64,000 nt of DNA from assembly GCF_014805625.2 (NCBI RefSeq), contig NW_023998414.1, positions 43,368,525 to 43,432,524 on the forward strand. Reading direction: 5' to 3'. Shown here in pieces: positions 38,463-51,257 of the stretch; within the stretch, counting starts at the first letter, position 1; every line of letters starts with the position of its first letter. The notes beneath the pieces are model-generated. The model saw only the letters and a program-made list of their open reading frames with translations. It searched no databases and was not told where the DNA came from. This DNA comes from Glossina fuscipes (Eukaryota; Arthropoda; Insecta; Diptera; Glossinidae). Both the position numbers and the translations under genes were made by a program.

Positions 38463-40487
38463 AAATCTGCGCCACAAGGGGAACGGATCCATTGGTCTTA
38501 TTTTTCCAACACCACACTATAACAATGTTGTGCTAAAGCATCAAAAGAAATGCTTTCTATGAGTGATAATGACCTAAATTCGATTTCGGCTGACTGTGTT
38601 GGACTTGTACGATCGGATCTACTCACCTATTCTTTACTCTTCATTTTCATTCTTTGCAAACTGTGATCGCAAGTTCTATTCTGTGTGTCCAGTTACTGTT
38701 TTTAATTATCAACTTATATGCATATTTTCGATTGTCACAACTGCCCCTGGCGAATTAGGATTTTCAAGATGTTTTCGTTTTAAGATAAGAAGTGATTAAT
38801 TAAGATTGGCCCGTTAAATCGCTTACAGATTACAAAAAACTGTTCCAAGGTGATTGATATCCAAGATTCGGTTCTAATCGTTTATAATACTTTAGCTTTT
38901 GTTTTTGTTTTTTTTTTTTTTTTTACATACAATATTTATTTTGAATAAATTATAATTATTTCTTTCTTGTCGTAATATTTTAAATTATCTAATGATTAAT
39001 ATGATAAATGTTTATCTAAGCTATTTACATGCATTCAGTTTATGTCTAATGTCAACTTGTGCGGCATCTATCATTGAAACGAAACATTGCATACGTAATG
39101 AACTTATTTTATATGATTTTTTTTTTTTTTTTTTTACGTGTAACTTGACTTAGTGGGGTTCGTCTCACTCGTATCTCTTGGGTTGTACTCAGCACGATGA
39201 GAAAATTTAATTTTCAATTATAACACATTTTATTAATTGTCATAACGTTTAATGCTCGACTACAATAATTCTCGACTCATAAGCCATTTGTTTTGCAAGT
39301 ATGTACTCGACAATTGCCAATTCAGATCTCAACAGGCCTTCGTTTCACTTTGTAAACTAATCTCAAAATTCTTTCATCTGAATTTTAAATTTATCCTTTT
39401 TATTTATTTATTTATTTATTTGTTTATTCTTTTCTTTCTTCTTTTATGAGCTCGATCGCTGACCATTGATCAGAAAGCGTTGCCTACAAACAAGTAGGCG
39501 GAGTGCTGAAAGATTGCAGTTAGAGGTGGAACGAAAAAGAGAGATAGAGAGAGCCGACAGTGATATGCGACAGTTTTGGGAGGATAGGGGGGCAAACTGC
39601 GTTAGCGCGACACTTTGAGTTTGCGTTATTCCCATTTCCAAAGGTACCTTTCTCCGCTAATGCTTGTTAACTGAAACGTATGCAGTTTATTCCAGAATTG
39701 GGAAAATTCTTAAGTTACTACTCTACGATAAATTCTCGAGATAAAGGTTTTTCAAAAAAATTATGCAAAAATTCGTGTTTCAACAAACGTGCACATAAGT
39801 AATAAGTTAAAAACGAACATTTGTCTCTTTATAGCTGACTAACTAAGCTTAGTTTTCAAAAGAAAAATAAACACCAACCGGTCAGACCTTAACCCAATGC
39901 GTTACATGCATATATATATACACATGCATATAAAAATTGTTGGTGATTTGAAACTGCACCTTAAAAACTTCAATAACATAAGATTTATATATCTTCCAGG
40001 CCGTATTTATGCTAACACTGGAGATAAGTTTGTTCATTGCATTTGTAACGTTTGGAGACAAATGCTGTTGCGATCATGATCAGCCTAAGATTCTTTTACA
40101 ATTTAGTTAGTTAGACTTAGTTACATTTGTCCTACTAGAAACTGAAGGGTTCAATTAATTTTTTCCCTTTGCAAGCTACGAATTATACCAAGTTTTCAAT
40201 TATTCTCGATATTTACATGCTTCGCATAAAGGCAAAATATTTGAGCTGAGCTGCTTTGCAAATATTCGCAAATTTCAGATTAGTTTAGTTGATTCTGCAT
40301 AGCTAATGTTTTCCATAGTTTATGGCCAATCGACTTGAATTGATCATCCGGTTGACTCACGGTCCTAACATGAACATTTCATTTTGTTTTCTATATGTAT
40401 ATGTATATATATATATACATACAATAGATGACCAAAACGTATATAATTTCTGTCTTGATTTACCCTCTTTTCTGTTCATTTATTATT

Positions 40488-40527
<40 letters not shown>

Positions 40528-42654
40528 AATAAAAAAAATTCTACATATAGCACAACATAAACTGCTTACAATGAAACAAATCATGTATTTTTTACTTTAA
40601 TTTTTCATTTTTTTTATTATTTTTATTACTGCGAGATTGTTTACAACTATTTCTTAACAGTCAGTCATAAAAAGAATTTCAAGTTGAACAAGACCGAAAA
40701 ACAATAAAAGTAATAAAGAGTAAATAGTTTCATTATCTTTTAAATTAAGCATGAAATTTATTTATTATTTATTTAAATACTAAAATGCATTGAGCAATCA
40801 ACTAAGTAATATTTGATGTAAATTGCTTCGTATATCGGCTATAAAGCAAGTTCAATAAAGAGGAAAACTTAAGAAGCAGGTCTATCTAGCTTAAAGAAAA
40901 TCGTTCAAAGAACCAGATATTTAATGATATATAACTTTTCCAACTAAGATTCCATTCGAGTTAATGCGTTTTTTTGGCATCTTAAGCATCATTTTAATGC
41001 GTTTTTTGCTTGGAACAAGAGCCGATAGGAATGCAAAAAAAAAAAAAAGACGAAAACGAGAAGATTGACTTGTAACTCAAAGCACTTTCAATAGCGTAAT
41101 CATTGAAAGGCAACAAAAATAATTTATGATTAATAATCGACTTTATGTGCATATGAGCACAAGTGCATGTGCATGTGTATCTGTAGCCACTTCTATTAGT
41201 TTCGCACAATATTGCTCATATTGCAAATACGTATGTATACATTAACAATAAAAATAAAAACAATAAATTTATGTAGATTTTCACAGCACACAACACGGTA
41301 AACGAAACGATAGATTGAATAGATCTCGCACGTTCAGGTGGATGAATTTAGACCGGCCGTCCGCGCTTGCATGCACTTTCGATTTCGTCGCGTCATGTCA
41401 TTGTCGCAGCAGCACACAATTGTATACTTTTCAATCAACGAGCTCAGCTCACAACAAATCCACAAATTGAAAGGACAAATATTTTATTTAAATTGATTTT
41501 CATATTCATTTTCATATTTTGTCTGTCCATCCGTCCCGTCTCGTCCTGTCCCGTTCCGTCAATCAATGCTTGTCTATCTTAATGGCATTGAAAAAATGAA
41601 TGAAGATATATGCACACCTCATCTAATATCTAACATCTCATATATCATATATGTATACGTCGAACTTACCTACATACATATATCAATAGATCTTGTGCAA
41701 ATTTACATAATATTGAAATTTGTAATTGAAAATTTTCAATTGTTAATAAACGCCTACACAGTTCGGTTAGGTGTTCCTAAGCACTACTACCGTTGGATGC
41801 AAGCAGATTAAATTTCACCCTCCACTCGTAGCACTTAAACATAGGCACTAATTATCAAGAGATTTTCTATAGGGAGATTATAAAATTTTGATCCATGTAA
41901 TATTCTTTATCGATTCATTGTTAGTAGATGTCGAGAGATCTCCATCTGTCTGTCTCTCTGTCTGTGTGCTTTTTCCTCCTTATTGTAACATTTACAACTA
42001 CAAAAATTAAAAAAAAAAAGAGAAGAGAATAAAAACTTTTACACAAAGATTTGATAAACGCTTGATAAACGTCTTTCTGCCCTCTAAACTAATTGATCCA
42101 TAATACTATCTAAAGCAAGTAACAAAGCTTACCGATCAGATTACATACAAATTGAAATTTTTGAACAAATATTTCGGAAATTCTTCGAACCTGAAAGTAA
42201 AAGTGAGCGTCAAAATGATCTCAATCAGTTAACTAACACACCTACATTTAATTTTTGTAATTTATTGTAATCAAGTCATTGTACGATTTTATAAGGGATT
42301 CATAAGGGAAAACGACGAAGAATTCTTTTGAATTTCACTCACCGTACTCTGCACAGTTGCATCAATTTTTGAATAATAGATCGGCACGTCGGTAATAGCA
42401 AATGTTAGTATTGCGTTGTGTGCGGTCAGCGCACAGAATCCGGTACTGAAGGTATGAATGACAAATGTATGCACATAAGAAAGGAGTTTCCAGTTCCTAA
42501 TAATGATGATTAATTTCACATATTTATGTACATACACCTTAACGACGAGTGTTATATAGCCATGATTTCTAATTACTCTATTGTTTACTTCGGTAGTCGT
42601 TATTATGATAAATTTTTTTGTTTTCTTTTCGAGATTTATACGCGACATAACGGT
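38463..42654. other. Upstream region, third part: no gene supported
   Basis: AT-rich with (TTTA)n at 39399-39428 and a 33-base A run at 40494-40526. GC-richer sequence near 41330-41420 and the CCCGTC-rich stretch at 41520-41565 stand out in composition but have no coding or splice signal that I trust. Confidence 0.55.
40494..40526. repeat. Poly(A) tract of 33 bases
   Basis: Uninterrupted A run. No retrotransposed gene is recognisable to its left, so it is not called a retroposon tail. Confidence 0.9.
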
Positions 42655-43505
42655 ATATTAAGTTAAGTGTGAATGTATGCAGCATTCTCGGCAAGGAACT
42701 CGGATGGACGCACAATCTTTTTGTCTGTTTGAGATTGATCTACATTCACTTTCTGAATCTAATTCTAAGTATGTCTGTCTGTCAAACGGTCTGTTGTTTG
42801 TGTAGATCGTTAACTTTGAGATATTGTGATGGAATTTGGTATACGGACTTGTTTTGACCCACGAACTGAATCGAACCATTTTTAAAGACTAAAGACCCCC
42901 TTATAATGACTTTTTCAAGAAAACAAAGGACGACGGAAAGGATGGGAAAAATCTGCAATTTTTAAAAAATCTCGACAAAAATATTTTGACATACCATGTA
43001 GATGTGAAACATTTTGATCGGTTGGACGGATTTTTTTAAACCCCTCCCATATCTTTATTGTTACGAAAAATATATCTTTATACGACAAAGGGGTGCAATT
43101 TTTATTATTTCATGGTGAGAATTAGTCCATAATGACAATTTGACGTAGTCACGGTTCTGCTCTTTGCAAGAGTTCTAATGAAAACTAAACTTTTATAGCG
43201 TAGAAATGTTTAGTTTTTATACCTCCTGGTGAAAATTGGTCAATGCTAGCAATTTGGCATATAATTGGAAAGGTGCCTTTTTATGGGGACAAAGTGTATT
43301 TTGTAGCATTTTATGACGAAAATATGAGAAGAGTAACAAAGCATTTCGAAATTTGGACCATGAAAAAAGTGTGGCTTTACATAAAACAAGATAGAATTTT
43401 TGGCATATTATCACGAATATGTCTGAAGGATTGTATTAGGCAAAATGAGGCAGGGGTGTTGGTGCTTTGTCCAACTATAATATTTTTATGTGTTTTAATA
43501 CATTG
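42655..43505 (-). repeat. Dispersed repeat family 1, copy E (inverted)
   Basis: The left edge TATATTAAGTTA is the reverse complement of the TAACTTAATATA that ends copies C and D. CTGTCTGTCTG and the 'cgaaccattttta' block follow in reverse order. The right (5') boundary is approximate. Confidence 0.6.
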
Positions 43506-43535
43506 CCGGAATGTATTTATCTAGAGTTGTTGCAA

Positions 43536-43621
43536 TTTGTTGCTACGGCAACAAAGCACTACTGCATTGGGCAGTAGTGCTCGAAACTAATACTTGCCTG
43601 GCGAATCTCTGTTAAGAGATT
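43536..43621. other. Cluster of three adjacent perfect stem-loops
   Basis: 43536-43555 has an 8-bp stem (TTTGTTGC/GCAACAAA) with a 4-base loop. 43555-43581 has an 11-bp stem (AGCACTACTGC/GCAGTAGTGCT) with a 5-base loop. 43604-43621 has a 7-bp stem (AATCTCT/AGAGATT) with a 4-base loop. All three are perfect and sit within 86 bases, just beyond repeat copy E. Confidence 0.85.
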
Positions 43622-44283
43622 TGGAAACAACGGTGAGTGTGACAACAATATAAACTTCATGACATCACTCGATCATTTGTTGTTTTTGTTTCACTATGAG
43701 TAAACATGATATCCATTGGAAAATAGTTTTTTCACACATGATCACATTTCCATGCAATACAATGGACAACAGCGTCTTCTTACTATGTGAAGTGTGAAGA
43801 GTTTTCTACTAAAACTTCACTTTTCGACTATCGGGAATAATATTTAGGATTTTTTGAATGTGCATTTTCCAGTCTAACCAGTTTTTTTGGATATTTACTC
43901 TATACAGCATCATCACCACCCAAGCAAACTAGCCCAAAATCAGCAAAACCCTCGAGAAATGGTTATCTTCAGCGATGAAGAGTTATAGGAACATTTTTCT
44001 TTGCACAATATTTGTCCCCACACAGATATGATTATATATGGAATAATCAAAAAATTAGTATAGTATCCGTTGACAATTGCGATGAATCCCGGAAGTTCAA
44101 ATGCAAGTTAACAGTTAAGTTAAGCGATGATCCTTGGCCACATACGCTTCAATAAGAACATGATCGATAATTGGAACCAAAAATTATCTGCTCCCGCGAT
44201 AATTTTCGCAAATAATGATTTGCTTCAAATTACCGACACAAAGGTTGTTCAACTGAAAATGGAAATTCTTGGATGAAAGATAG

Positions 44284-44559
44284 AGTTTACAGCACAAGCA
44301 TCTCCAAGAATGGCTGTCCTTAGTAAACAGAGTAGTTATAAAGTGCTCCAAGATTAACGAAAGTCTAACGGTTACGTGTCTAAGAAAGAAGAAAACGGCG
44401 GCAGCAAATATTGCCGCCGTACCGCGAAATAAGCCAGTATCAGCAAATGCCTACACCCTCTCCAAAGACAATGAACCGTTTCATTACAACACCGCGAGCT
44501 TATCCAAATATTTATGCGAACAAGTAAATCAGCTCGCTCATGACTTTTTCATGTTTTAG
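44284..44559 (+). other. ATG-less open frame of 91 codons, possible exon
   Basis: The frame begins after TAG at 44281-44283 and ends at TAG 44557-44559. It is less AT-rich than its surroundings and reads HKHLQEWLSLVNRVVIKCSK, then ANIAAVPRNKPVSANAYTLS and KYLCEQVNQLAHDFF. An acceptor-like TTTACAG (ending 44292) and a donor-like GTAAAT (44524) would define a 231-base phase-0 exon. No family is recognised; it may be chance or an old transposon relic. Confidence 0.2.
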
Positions 44560-45409
44560 CGTTTGAGGCGCACAGAGAGAGAGAGAGAGACAGAGAGGGA
44601 GGGGAGAAATTATTGAAGATAAAGAATTTGGAATTCCAATTTCACTGGATTCACAGAAGCGAAATCAAGTAATTACACAACTCAATATTGAGACAATGAC
44701 GATGTCGATCTCGGTGATGATGGGATTATTGTTTAAGATACTTCGCAGACGGACGGCAATCGATGAGAAATGCTGATAAACGGCGAAAAGCAGTGAAAAA
44801 CGAATTAGTGACAAAAGCCATTCACTAGTCCTCAGTTAACATCCGCAACCGCACAATGTGACCGAATTGTTATTAGATTAATGAATGAACACAAAAAAGG
44901 CACATAAATGAATATATTTAAATTTTGTGTATTTTTTTTGAAGCTAACCATTTAAGGCATAACGCAATAACAGTTGTAATTAGTTGTTGCTGGTAAAGGT
45001 TAACGCAATGCAGGTAATATCACTATAACAGGACGCAGAAATTGCGCTCACATTACTTTGTTTTGAAAATAAGCTAACAATTAACTCTTAAACCAAAACT
45101 AATACCATTACAGTCTATTGTTAACAGCGTTTAATATTCGTACCGTATAATTGTTTTTTTTTTTTTTTTTTTTAAACAAAACACTTAAGTAATCCTTTTT
45201 TTGCTTTGTTTGTTTTCTTTAAAATTTGCCTTTCCAAGGTGCGAAAATCGTGGAATAATATTTCCACTTAAATAGTTTAAAATGGTTTTCCGGTCAGCAA
45301 TTTTGGTGAAATTTTAAAAATTCTAAGACCAGAAGGAAAACAAGGATAACATATGAAAAAAATTGAAAAAAATAATACAAAACTAATAAGAAATTTAAAC
45401 TCGGTGGGG

Positions 45410-45850
45410 ATCGAATCTTTTATACCTAAGACAATTTATCCAAAAAAAGACAAAAGAAGTAGAAGAACGAAATTCCTAATGCTCTAGAATATGGCGCGAA
45501 CACGGTTGATCTCTATTTTCAAAATAAAAGCTTTGAAAAGTCTAGGTCAGCTCCAACTTCTTTTGCAAAAATAGGCGATATCTTCATTTTCGCTAATGGG
45601 AGAATTTTTTTCACAAATACTACAAAGTTACGCAAACAGACAAATGGACAGATGAACAGGCGCAGCTGTTTAGGTGCAGTCAAGGGTGGTAACTGGCCAA
45701 CAATTTGTCTACTTCATGGGGTTTTTGGAGCTTGTTTCCGCGTGTTATCAAGGTATTGAAAAAATAATTCAATTTTAATATGCTATAATATTGAGTGGGC
45801 GTGGCAAATTTTTTCAAATTTTTTGCACAAGTGCTACAACATCGCCCATA
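45410..45850 (+). repeat. Dispersed repeat family 2, partial copy
   Basis: Starts GGGGATCGAATCTTTTATAC and shares GAGTGGGCGTGGCAAATTTT and the 'gtgctacaacatcgccc' block with the other copies. The 3' end is not preserved. Confidence 0.5.
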
Positions 45851-48722
45851 GAATATGCGTTCAAACACAACAACAAAATAAAAAGTGAAAAATGGAAAAA
45901 GCAAAAAAAAAGTCTTAATAACAAAATGAAACTTTTTAATGAAAAGCTGCAGAAAAACCGTTAGTTTGAATGTAAATTTTTCAACATAGCGGTTATCGTG
46001 ATATCCTTTACCACATATGTATATCGCATACGGTAACAAAAGTATAATTTAAATTTGTATCAACGCCTTCTCTCCACATACGCAAAGCAATTGGATAAGG
46101 GAATGGAAACATGCCATATATGGCCTTCAACTAATGCTCTCTGCTGCAAAGGTCCTGCAAAAACTTTATATTTAATAATGCAATGTTTTATTTGTTATTG
46201 TTGTTGTTATTGCTTTATATATATATTGCTTTTATATATATAAGCCAGAGAAGGTAATGTACATGGAATGGCAACTCTGTTTAATAACAAAAGTTTTACT
46301 GAACAGAAAGAAGAATTCAGGACGAGTTCCAGAAAAAAACACACATTACGCGAGGTTCGTGTTGAACTTTATTTAGTACAAATTTGGTATGCGTGTGTGT
46401 ATATATGCCTGAGTGAGTATAAACCATGTCGATGTTGAGAATCATAGAAAGCAACAATTTTTATATATTGCCTCATGTGTACTTACATACATACACATGT
46501 ACATTGCCATCATAAAAACTGGCGCCAGTTTGGACACCAATGGCTGTTCTCGCTTTATATGTCATTTTCATTTAGTTGCTTTTTGTTTTTATAAGCTTTT
46601 GGCTTATATAATATAATTTAAGTAAAAAACGCTGAAGAATGCACTCGTTTGTGTGTATCTGTGCTAGCATTGCTAACTAACAGTTGTTGGCGTCTCATAA
46701 AAACCCCTTAGAGTCGGCTAACGTTTATGAATGCAAACGAAGGCTCGTGGGGTGCGTGCACGACTCCAAAAACCCATAAAAACTTTTAATAGAGCAATGA
46801 ACGAAGCGAGCGAACAGGAAAAGCAAAAAAAAAAAAAAAAAAAAAAAAAGCGAAGAGAAAAAGGAAAAAAGAAAAAAAACGTTCTTACCCTTAGCAAGTT
46901 AAACACAATACATTATGGATTTCATGAATGTTGAAGTTATTTCATATTCAACGTTTCTCCCTCACATTTTCCGAAAGACAAGTGAATCGATACTTATCCC
47001 TGCGCACTGCCTTCGCTGTTCGTTTGTAAGGCGGTTTAAGTACTTCTGCGAACAAAATTTGTGAAAAATAATAATAATAATAATCAACGCTTTCCCTATA
47101 AATGTTAAGTCATTTGCCCAACGCTCTCTTATCAAATTCTGCTGCACAAAAGGTTAAAGTGTATAATTTTGGGTTTTGGGTTTTGGGTTTTCTCTAATGG
47201 CTCCAAGCGAAAAGAAGGTAAACAAAAAATCCATATAAAGGCCTGTGTTTTAATGCGCGCTACACCCTAAATACGCGATAATTTGCATACGGACTTAATG
47301 AGGTTTTTGTATTTACGGCGGAGTTTAATTGCTTTAGTGGTTTTAGCGGCACAAATTTTCTCTAATAGTTTAAGTTGATTTCAAGGACAATGACTTTAAG
47401 CATTACCAAACAATTGAAGGTTACACTCAATGACTATTTGATAATAATCATTGGTCCAACAACAACGATAACGACAACGACAACTTTGTTAATAATTTCA
47501 TAGCATTTTGAATCTCTTATTTTCAACTGTTTCCTAAATACACATAAAAAATACTATGGAAAGAAAACCATCATTTTGAAAAACCACTTCAAGGCTAATG
47601 GCAAGTTAAATATATATTATAATGTTACTTAAATAAAAGCGAGCATTTTAATGCGTTTCGCAAGGGGAAAAAATATTTCATTTCCGTTTCGCCGATAGTT
47701 ACTGCTCAAGATACAAATCTGACAGTCAAGTATCGAAACGGAAAAAAAACATAATAATAATAATAGTAGTAATGATGAAAAATAGAAAATTTCATAAAGA
47801 ATATGTAAACAAAAAAAATTATAAACAAATAAATAATAAATAAATCGTTGGGAAATAAGTAGAAAAGAAGGGCATTTTAAGCTCAGCAATCGGTAACGAC
47901 CTAAAGTGTAGGCGCGAATCTACGTTTCATATTCTCCAAAGCCTACACGCCTAGAAATGATGAAACGAACAGACACTCGTCTCGATTTCCATCCCGCTTA
48001 CATGTGGTAGTCAATTTTCTCGCCAGAAAAAAAGAAACTTGATATAATAAAGACACACACAAGTCCCATAAGAGAATTGTGTCATCAGCATTAGACATAG
48101 AGTTTTATATTAATCGAATCATTTCAACGGGACAGAGCCCGCAAAGAAGTAACAAATTGGAAGTGATGGACGGATTGGACAATAAATTGGACATTGTTTC
48201 ATTTTCTGTGCGCGGCTCGTTACTCTGGAGAATCAAAATTTATGAATTAAATCAAGACAACAAACAAACTCCTGATGACTGTTGTCCCAAATGAGTTTAA
48301 GATTAGAGTTAAAAGACGCTTACGTAATGTTATGAATGAAAATGGTAATGGGAGCACATGGAAACAGATGAAAGGCAAATTCTCGGGTTAAAATTTTGAA
48401 TGATATGACGACATTTTTTCCGGTAACTATTTTACACAATACTGGATCCGACTTATTTTCCATTTGGTCCAAAATCGATGCCTTCTATTGAAATGCCTAC
48501 ATCCGTTTTGCAAGCTCTAAATATATAATATTAAATAATGCTCATTTCGAACATTACACAAACAAAAAGAACAAGCAATAGCTAATTAAAGAAGTTATCG
48601 GCAATTTCTTAAGGATTACTTCAATAGCGAGCGAAGCTATGTTAAGTCTATATCCACAGCAGAGAATGCAGACAATTGTATTAATTAACTTACCATGAAC
48701 GTCACAAACGCTATGCAATCTA

Positions 48723-50037
48723 TTGAAACTAACTTGCTTGAACATTCCGTCTATTCGTATTGGCTTGGTCCAGTTTGACGTGAGTGAATCTGGAACACGT
48801 TTCTGCATTTCTCATTTGGTTGAGTTCTCCAAATTGCTATTTATTCCTGTACGTGTTCGGCAAGGATCTGTTCTATGTTCCGTTCTTCTATTTGATTTTC
48901 TGTTTTAACTCGCTTCCCAAAGCTTGCTGATTATTATGCAGCTTTTTATGCCGATGACTCAAGTCATTTTTACACCATTTGTTGTACAGAGTATATTAAA
49001 TTTTTGCGGACGCATGTAACACCCAGAAGGGCTTAGGATAGACCCACCTTTTATTATATCGATCGTTTCAGAATAATTTTTCTAATCTGTCCGTCTTTCC
49101 ACGTGGTATCTGGCTTTGTAATCTCGCGCAGATCGCAATCTTCGAGATTTTTTTATGAGATTTGGTATAGTAGCGTGCTTTCTCCTAAGGAAGTGTGCTA
49201 ATGAAAAAAGTTCGGATCGGCCCACTTTTTCGACCAACTGCAAAAGTGGGCGAGTGAAAGTATTTTGACATTCTATATTGATGTAAAAAATTTTGTTCGG
49301 CTGGGATAGTTTTTTCATGTCATGTAACCATTCCTACGACAGCTGAATCTTTCTTCGATGAGAAGGTCTAATTTTCAACATATAATGGTAAAAATCGGTT
49401 CATAGACCCTAGCATATGTATAGAGATTATTATGAAAAGCAAGCTCTCATGGCGAGAAAAAATATAATTTCAATTTTTAGGAAGTAAATTAAGTTGCAAA
49501 CTTAGATCACGTCATATGATGTCTGGGACATCCTCCGGTATGTGGGGTTTTCTGAACGGTATGCCTTTGCATAAAAGGAATGTGCAATTTTTAAAGTATT
49601 GATACCAAAACGAGTGAATAATTGCACTAGACAAAGTATTGTAGGGCATCTAAAAGTCTGCCTTGCCCGTCTGCTTGTCCTTATTTCTGTTTATTCGAAA
49701 AAGAATCTCCTACTTTCCTCCTTTATTTAGTTTAACAGTTCAAGGTCATGAAATTACTTTTTCTAATCAAGTTAAGTACTTGGGAGTTCTACTGTGTAGA
49801 AAATTAATCTTTGCCGTCGCATACGGCATACTAACAACACAGACAATTGCCATGAAAATGCTATATCCAGTGTTAACAAGCAGAAACTTTAAACTGACTA
49901 CTGGAATTAAGATTCTCCTATATAAAGTCATTTTTCAATCAATTATACTATGTATCTGTGAAGTATGGGATAACTGTGCCCTAACTGATATCAAAAATTC
50001 GCAAATATGTCAAACTGGATTAATGCGGGTAATCTAA
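48723..50037 (+). mobile_element. Jockey-type non-LTR retrotransposon remnant (reverse transcriptase), split by a repeat insertion
   Basis: The left part shows PVRVRQGSVLCSVLLF, which fits the VPQGSVLGPLLF motif of LINE reverse transcriptases. The catalytic FYADD follows (YADD codons 48947-48958) in a different frame. After an inverted family-1 repeat (about 48992-49640), the right part continues with VQGHEITFSNQVKYLGVLL, AMKMLYPVLTSRN, KILLYKVIFQSIILC and EVWDNCA. This is the thumb region typical of the jockey clade (KYLGVxLDxxL...LYPxL...LYKxxIRPxxxYxxxVW). Frameshifts and stops show it is dead. The endonuclease and 3' end are not seen. Confidence 0.8.
48992..49640 (-). repeat. Dispersed repeat family 1, copy F (inverted, inserted in the LINE)
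   Basis: Left edge TATATTAAATTTTTGCGGAC, then GGATAGACCCACCTTTTATT and ATCGATCGTTTCAGAATA. These are the reverse complement of the family 3' block in copies C and D. The right boundary is approximate. Confidence 0.65.
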
Positions 50038-50540
50038 GTCAATTCCCGACATTTCACTTCCACCTCTAACATTTAACTTTGATTTGTACATATTGCTTTG
50101 CTTTGCACTTCATATATGTCATTTTGTATAAAGTCTAATATGGACTTTCCTTTTATAATACGGCCATTTTGTACCGTGTCGTACCGAAACCTGTTTGATG
50201 TTATATCGAAACCGTTTTATACGAGACTTTGAAATAGTATGTACGATATTATATCGACCACATAATAGACATCGATATAAGTAAAAATAATAAATTCATT
50301 TGAATTTCTTATAAAAATTCATATAAACGTATATACGAAAATAGAACATTCTGATGAAATACAGATATTCAAAATATAGTGAAAAAATGCTAATGACGAT
50401 CAAGGAATTAATTTTCATTAAAAAAATTTTTTGTCACCGGGGGTAAAACATGACCCAGTGTACTGAATTTAGTCAAAAATACCTAAAAAAGAAACAAAAC
50501 GAACTTGTATAGATCAAAAAAGTGGCCGAAGAAAAGTGAA

Positions 50541-51257
50541 AGCAAGTAAGTTCGGCGACGCCGAGCATTACATACACTACACCACTTCCCCTTGTACAGT
50601 CGTACGCTTATTTTAGTAATAGTACACCAAAAAGTACACATTATTTTCAGGCAAACCCCACATATTGGAACTTTAGTTTTTCTCTCCATATAAGAGTTTG
50701 CGTTTGGTGTTAGTGCCTACTTATATGTAGGGGTAAAAAAGATAGACCTAAATTTTTTGCTGAAATGCTCCCATGAATTATTAAGATATCTTGAGATATC
50801 TTGTAAGGATTGGCGAAATAAACAGACCCATGTGGTTCAAATTAGGTCCACATAATGTTTTTATTTAATTGTGAGTAAGCGTTCATTAGGCCTTTTTGTC
50901 ATATAAAGGCTTACGGTTCGTGAGAATCCTTATATGCGGTGAATCCAAAAAGTAGACTTCCAAATCCGATAAGGTAGATATCTTTATCAATTAAGTATTA
51001 CGAGACAATTTTTACTATGAAATATTGGAAATGCGACGTTTTTACTATATAAAGCTTCAATTTCCGTAGGAACGGTCATGTGAGAGGGGGCTCAAAAAAT
51101 TACCCCGGCGGTCCAAAGTGTTCACAACAATTTGGAATGCGGAGGGACGACGGGATTAGATTGATTTAGAAAATGATTCTGAATCGACCGGCATAATAAA
51201 AGGCGGGTCTATCTTAACCCCATCTGTATGTCACATACATCCGCAGTAACTTAATAT
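50541..51257 (+). repeat. Dispersed repeat family 1, copy D
   Basis: From AGCAAGTAAGTTCGGCGACG to CAGTAACTTAATATA. It is very close to copy C but lacks about 0.25 kb that C has after GACGACGGGATTA (junction near 51157), so it is an internally deleted relative. Its 5' end has a small palindrome (TCGGCG/CGCCGA). Confidence 0.8.

Larger units (their letters stand above)
43630..48078. other. Upstream region, fourth part: no gene firmly supported
   Basis: Contains a 92-codon open frame without ATG at 44284-44559, a GA run near 44573-44600, a partial family-2 repeat at 45410-45850, and three TTTTGGG units at 47167-47191. The rest is AT-rich without recognisable signals. Confidence 0.55.

Noticed and set aside
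48079..48294. Open frame with fly-like codon use (NKLEVMDGLDNKLDIVSF)
   Set aside because: No good start, splice or family signature. It may belong to the LINE upstream region but cannot be supported.
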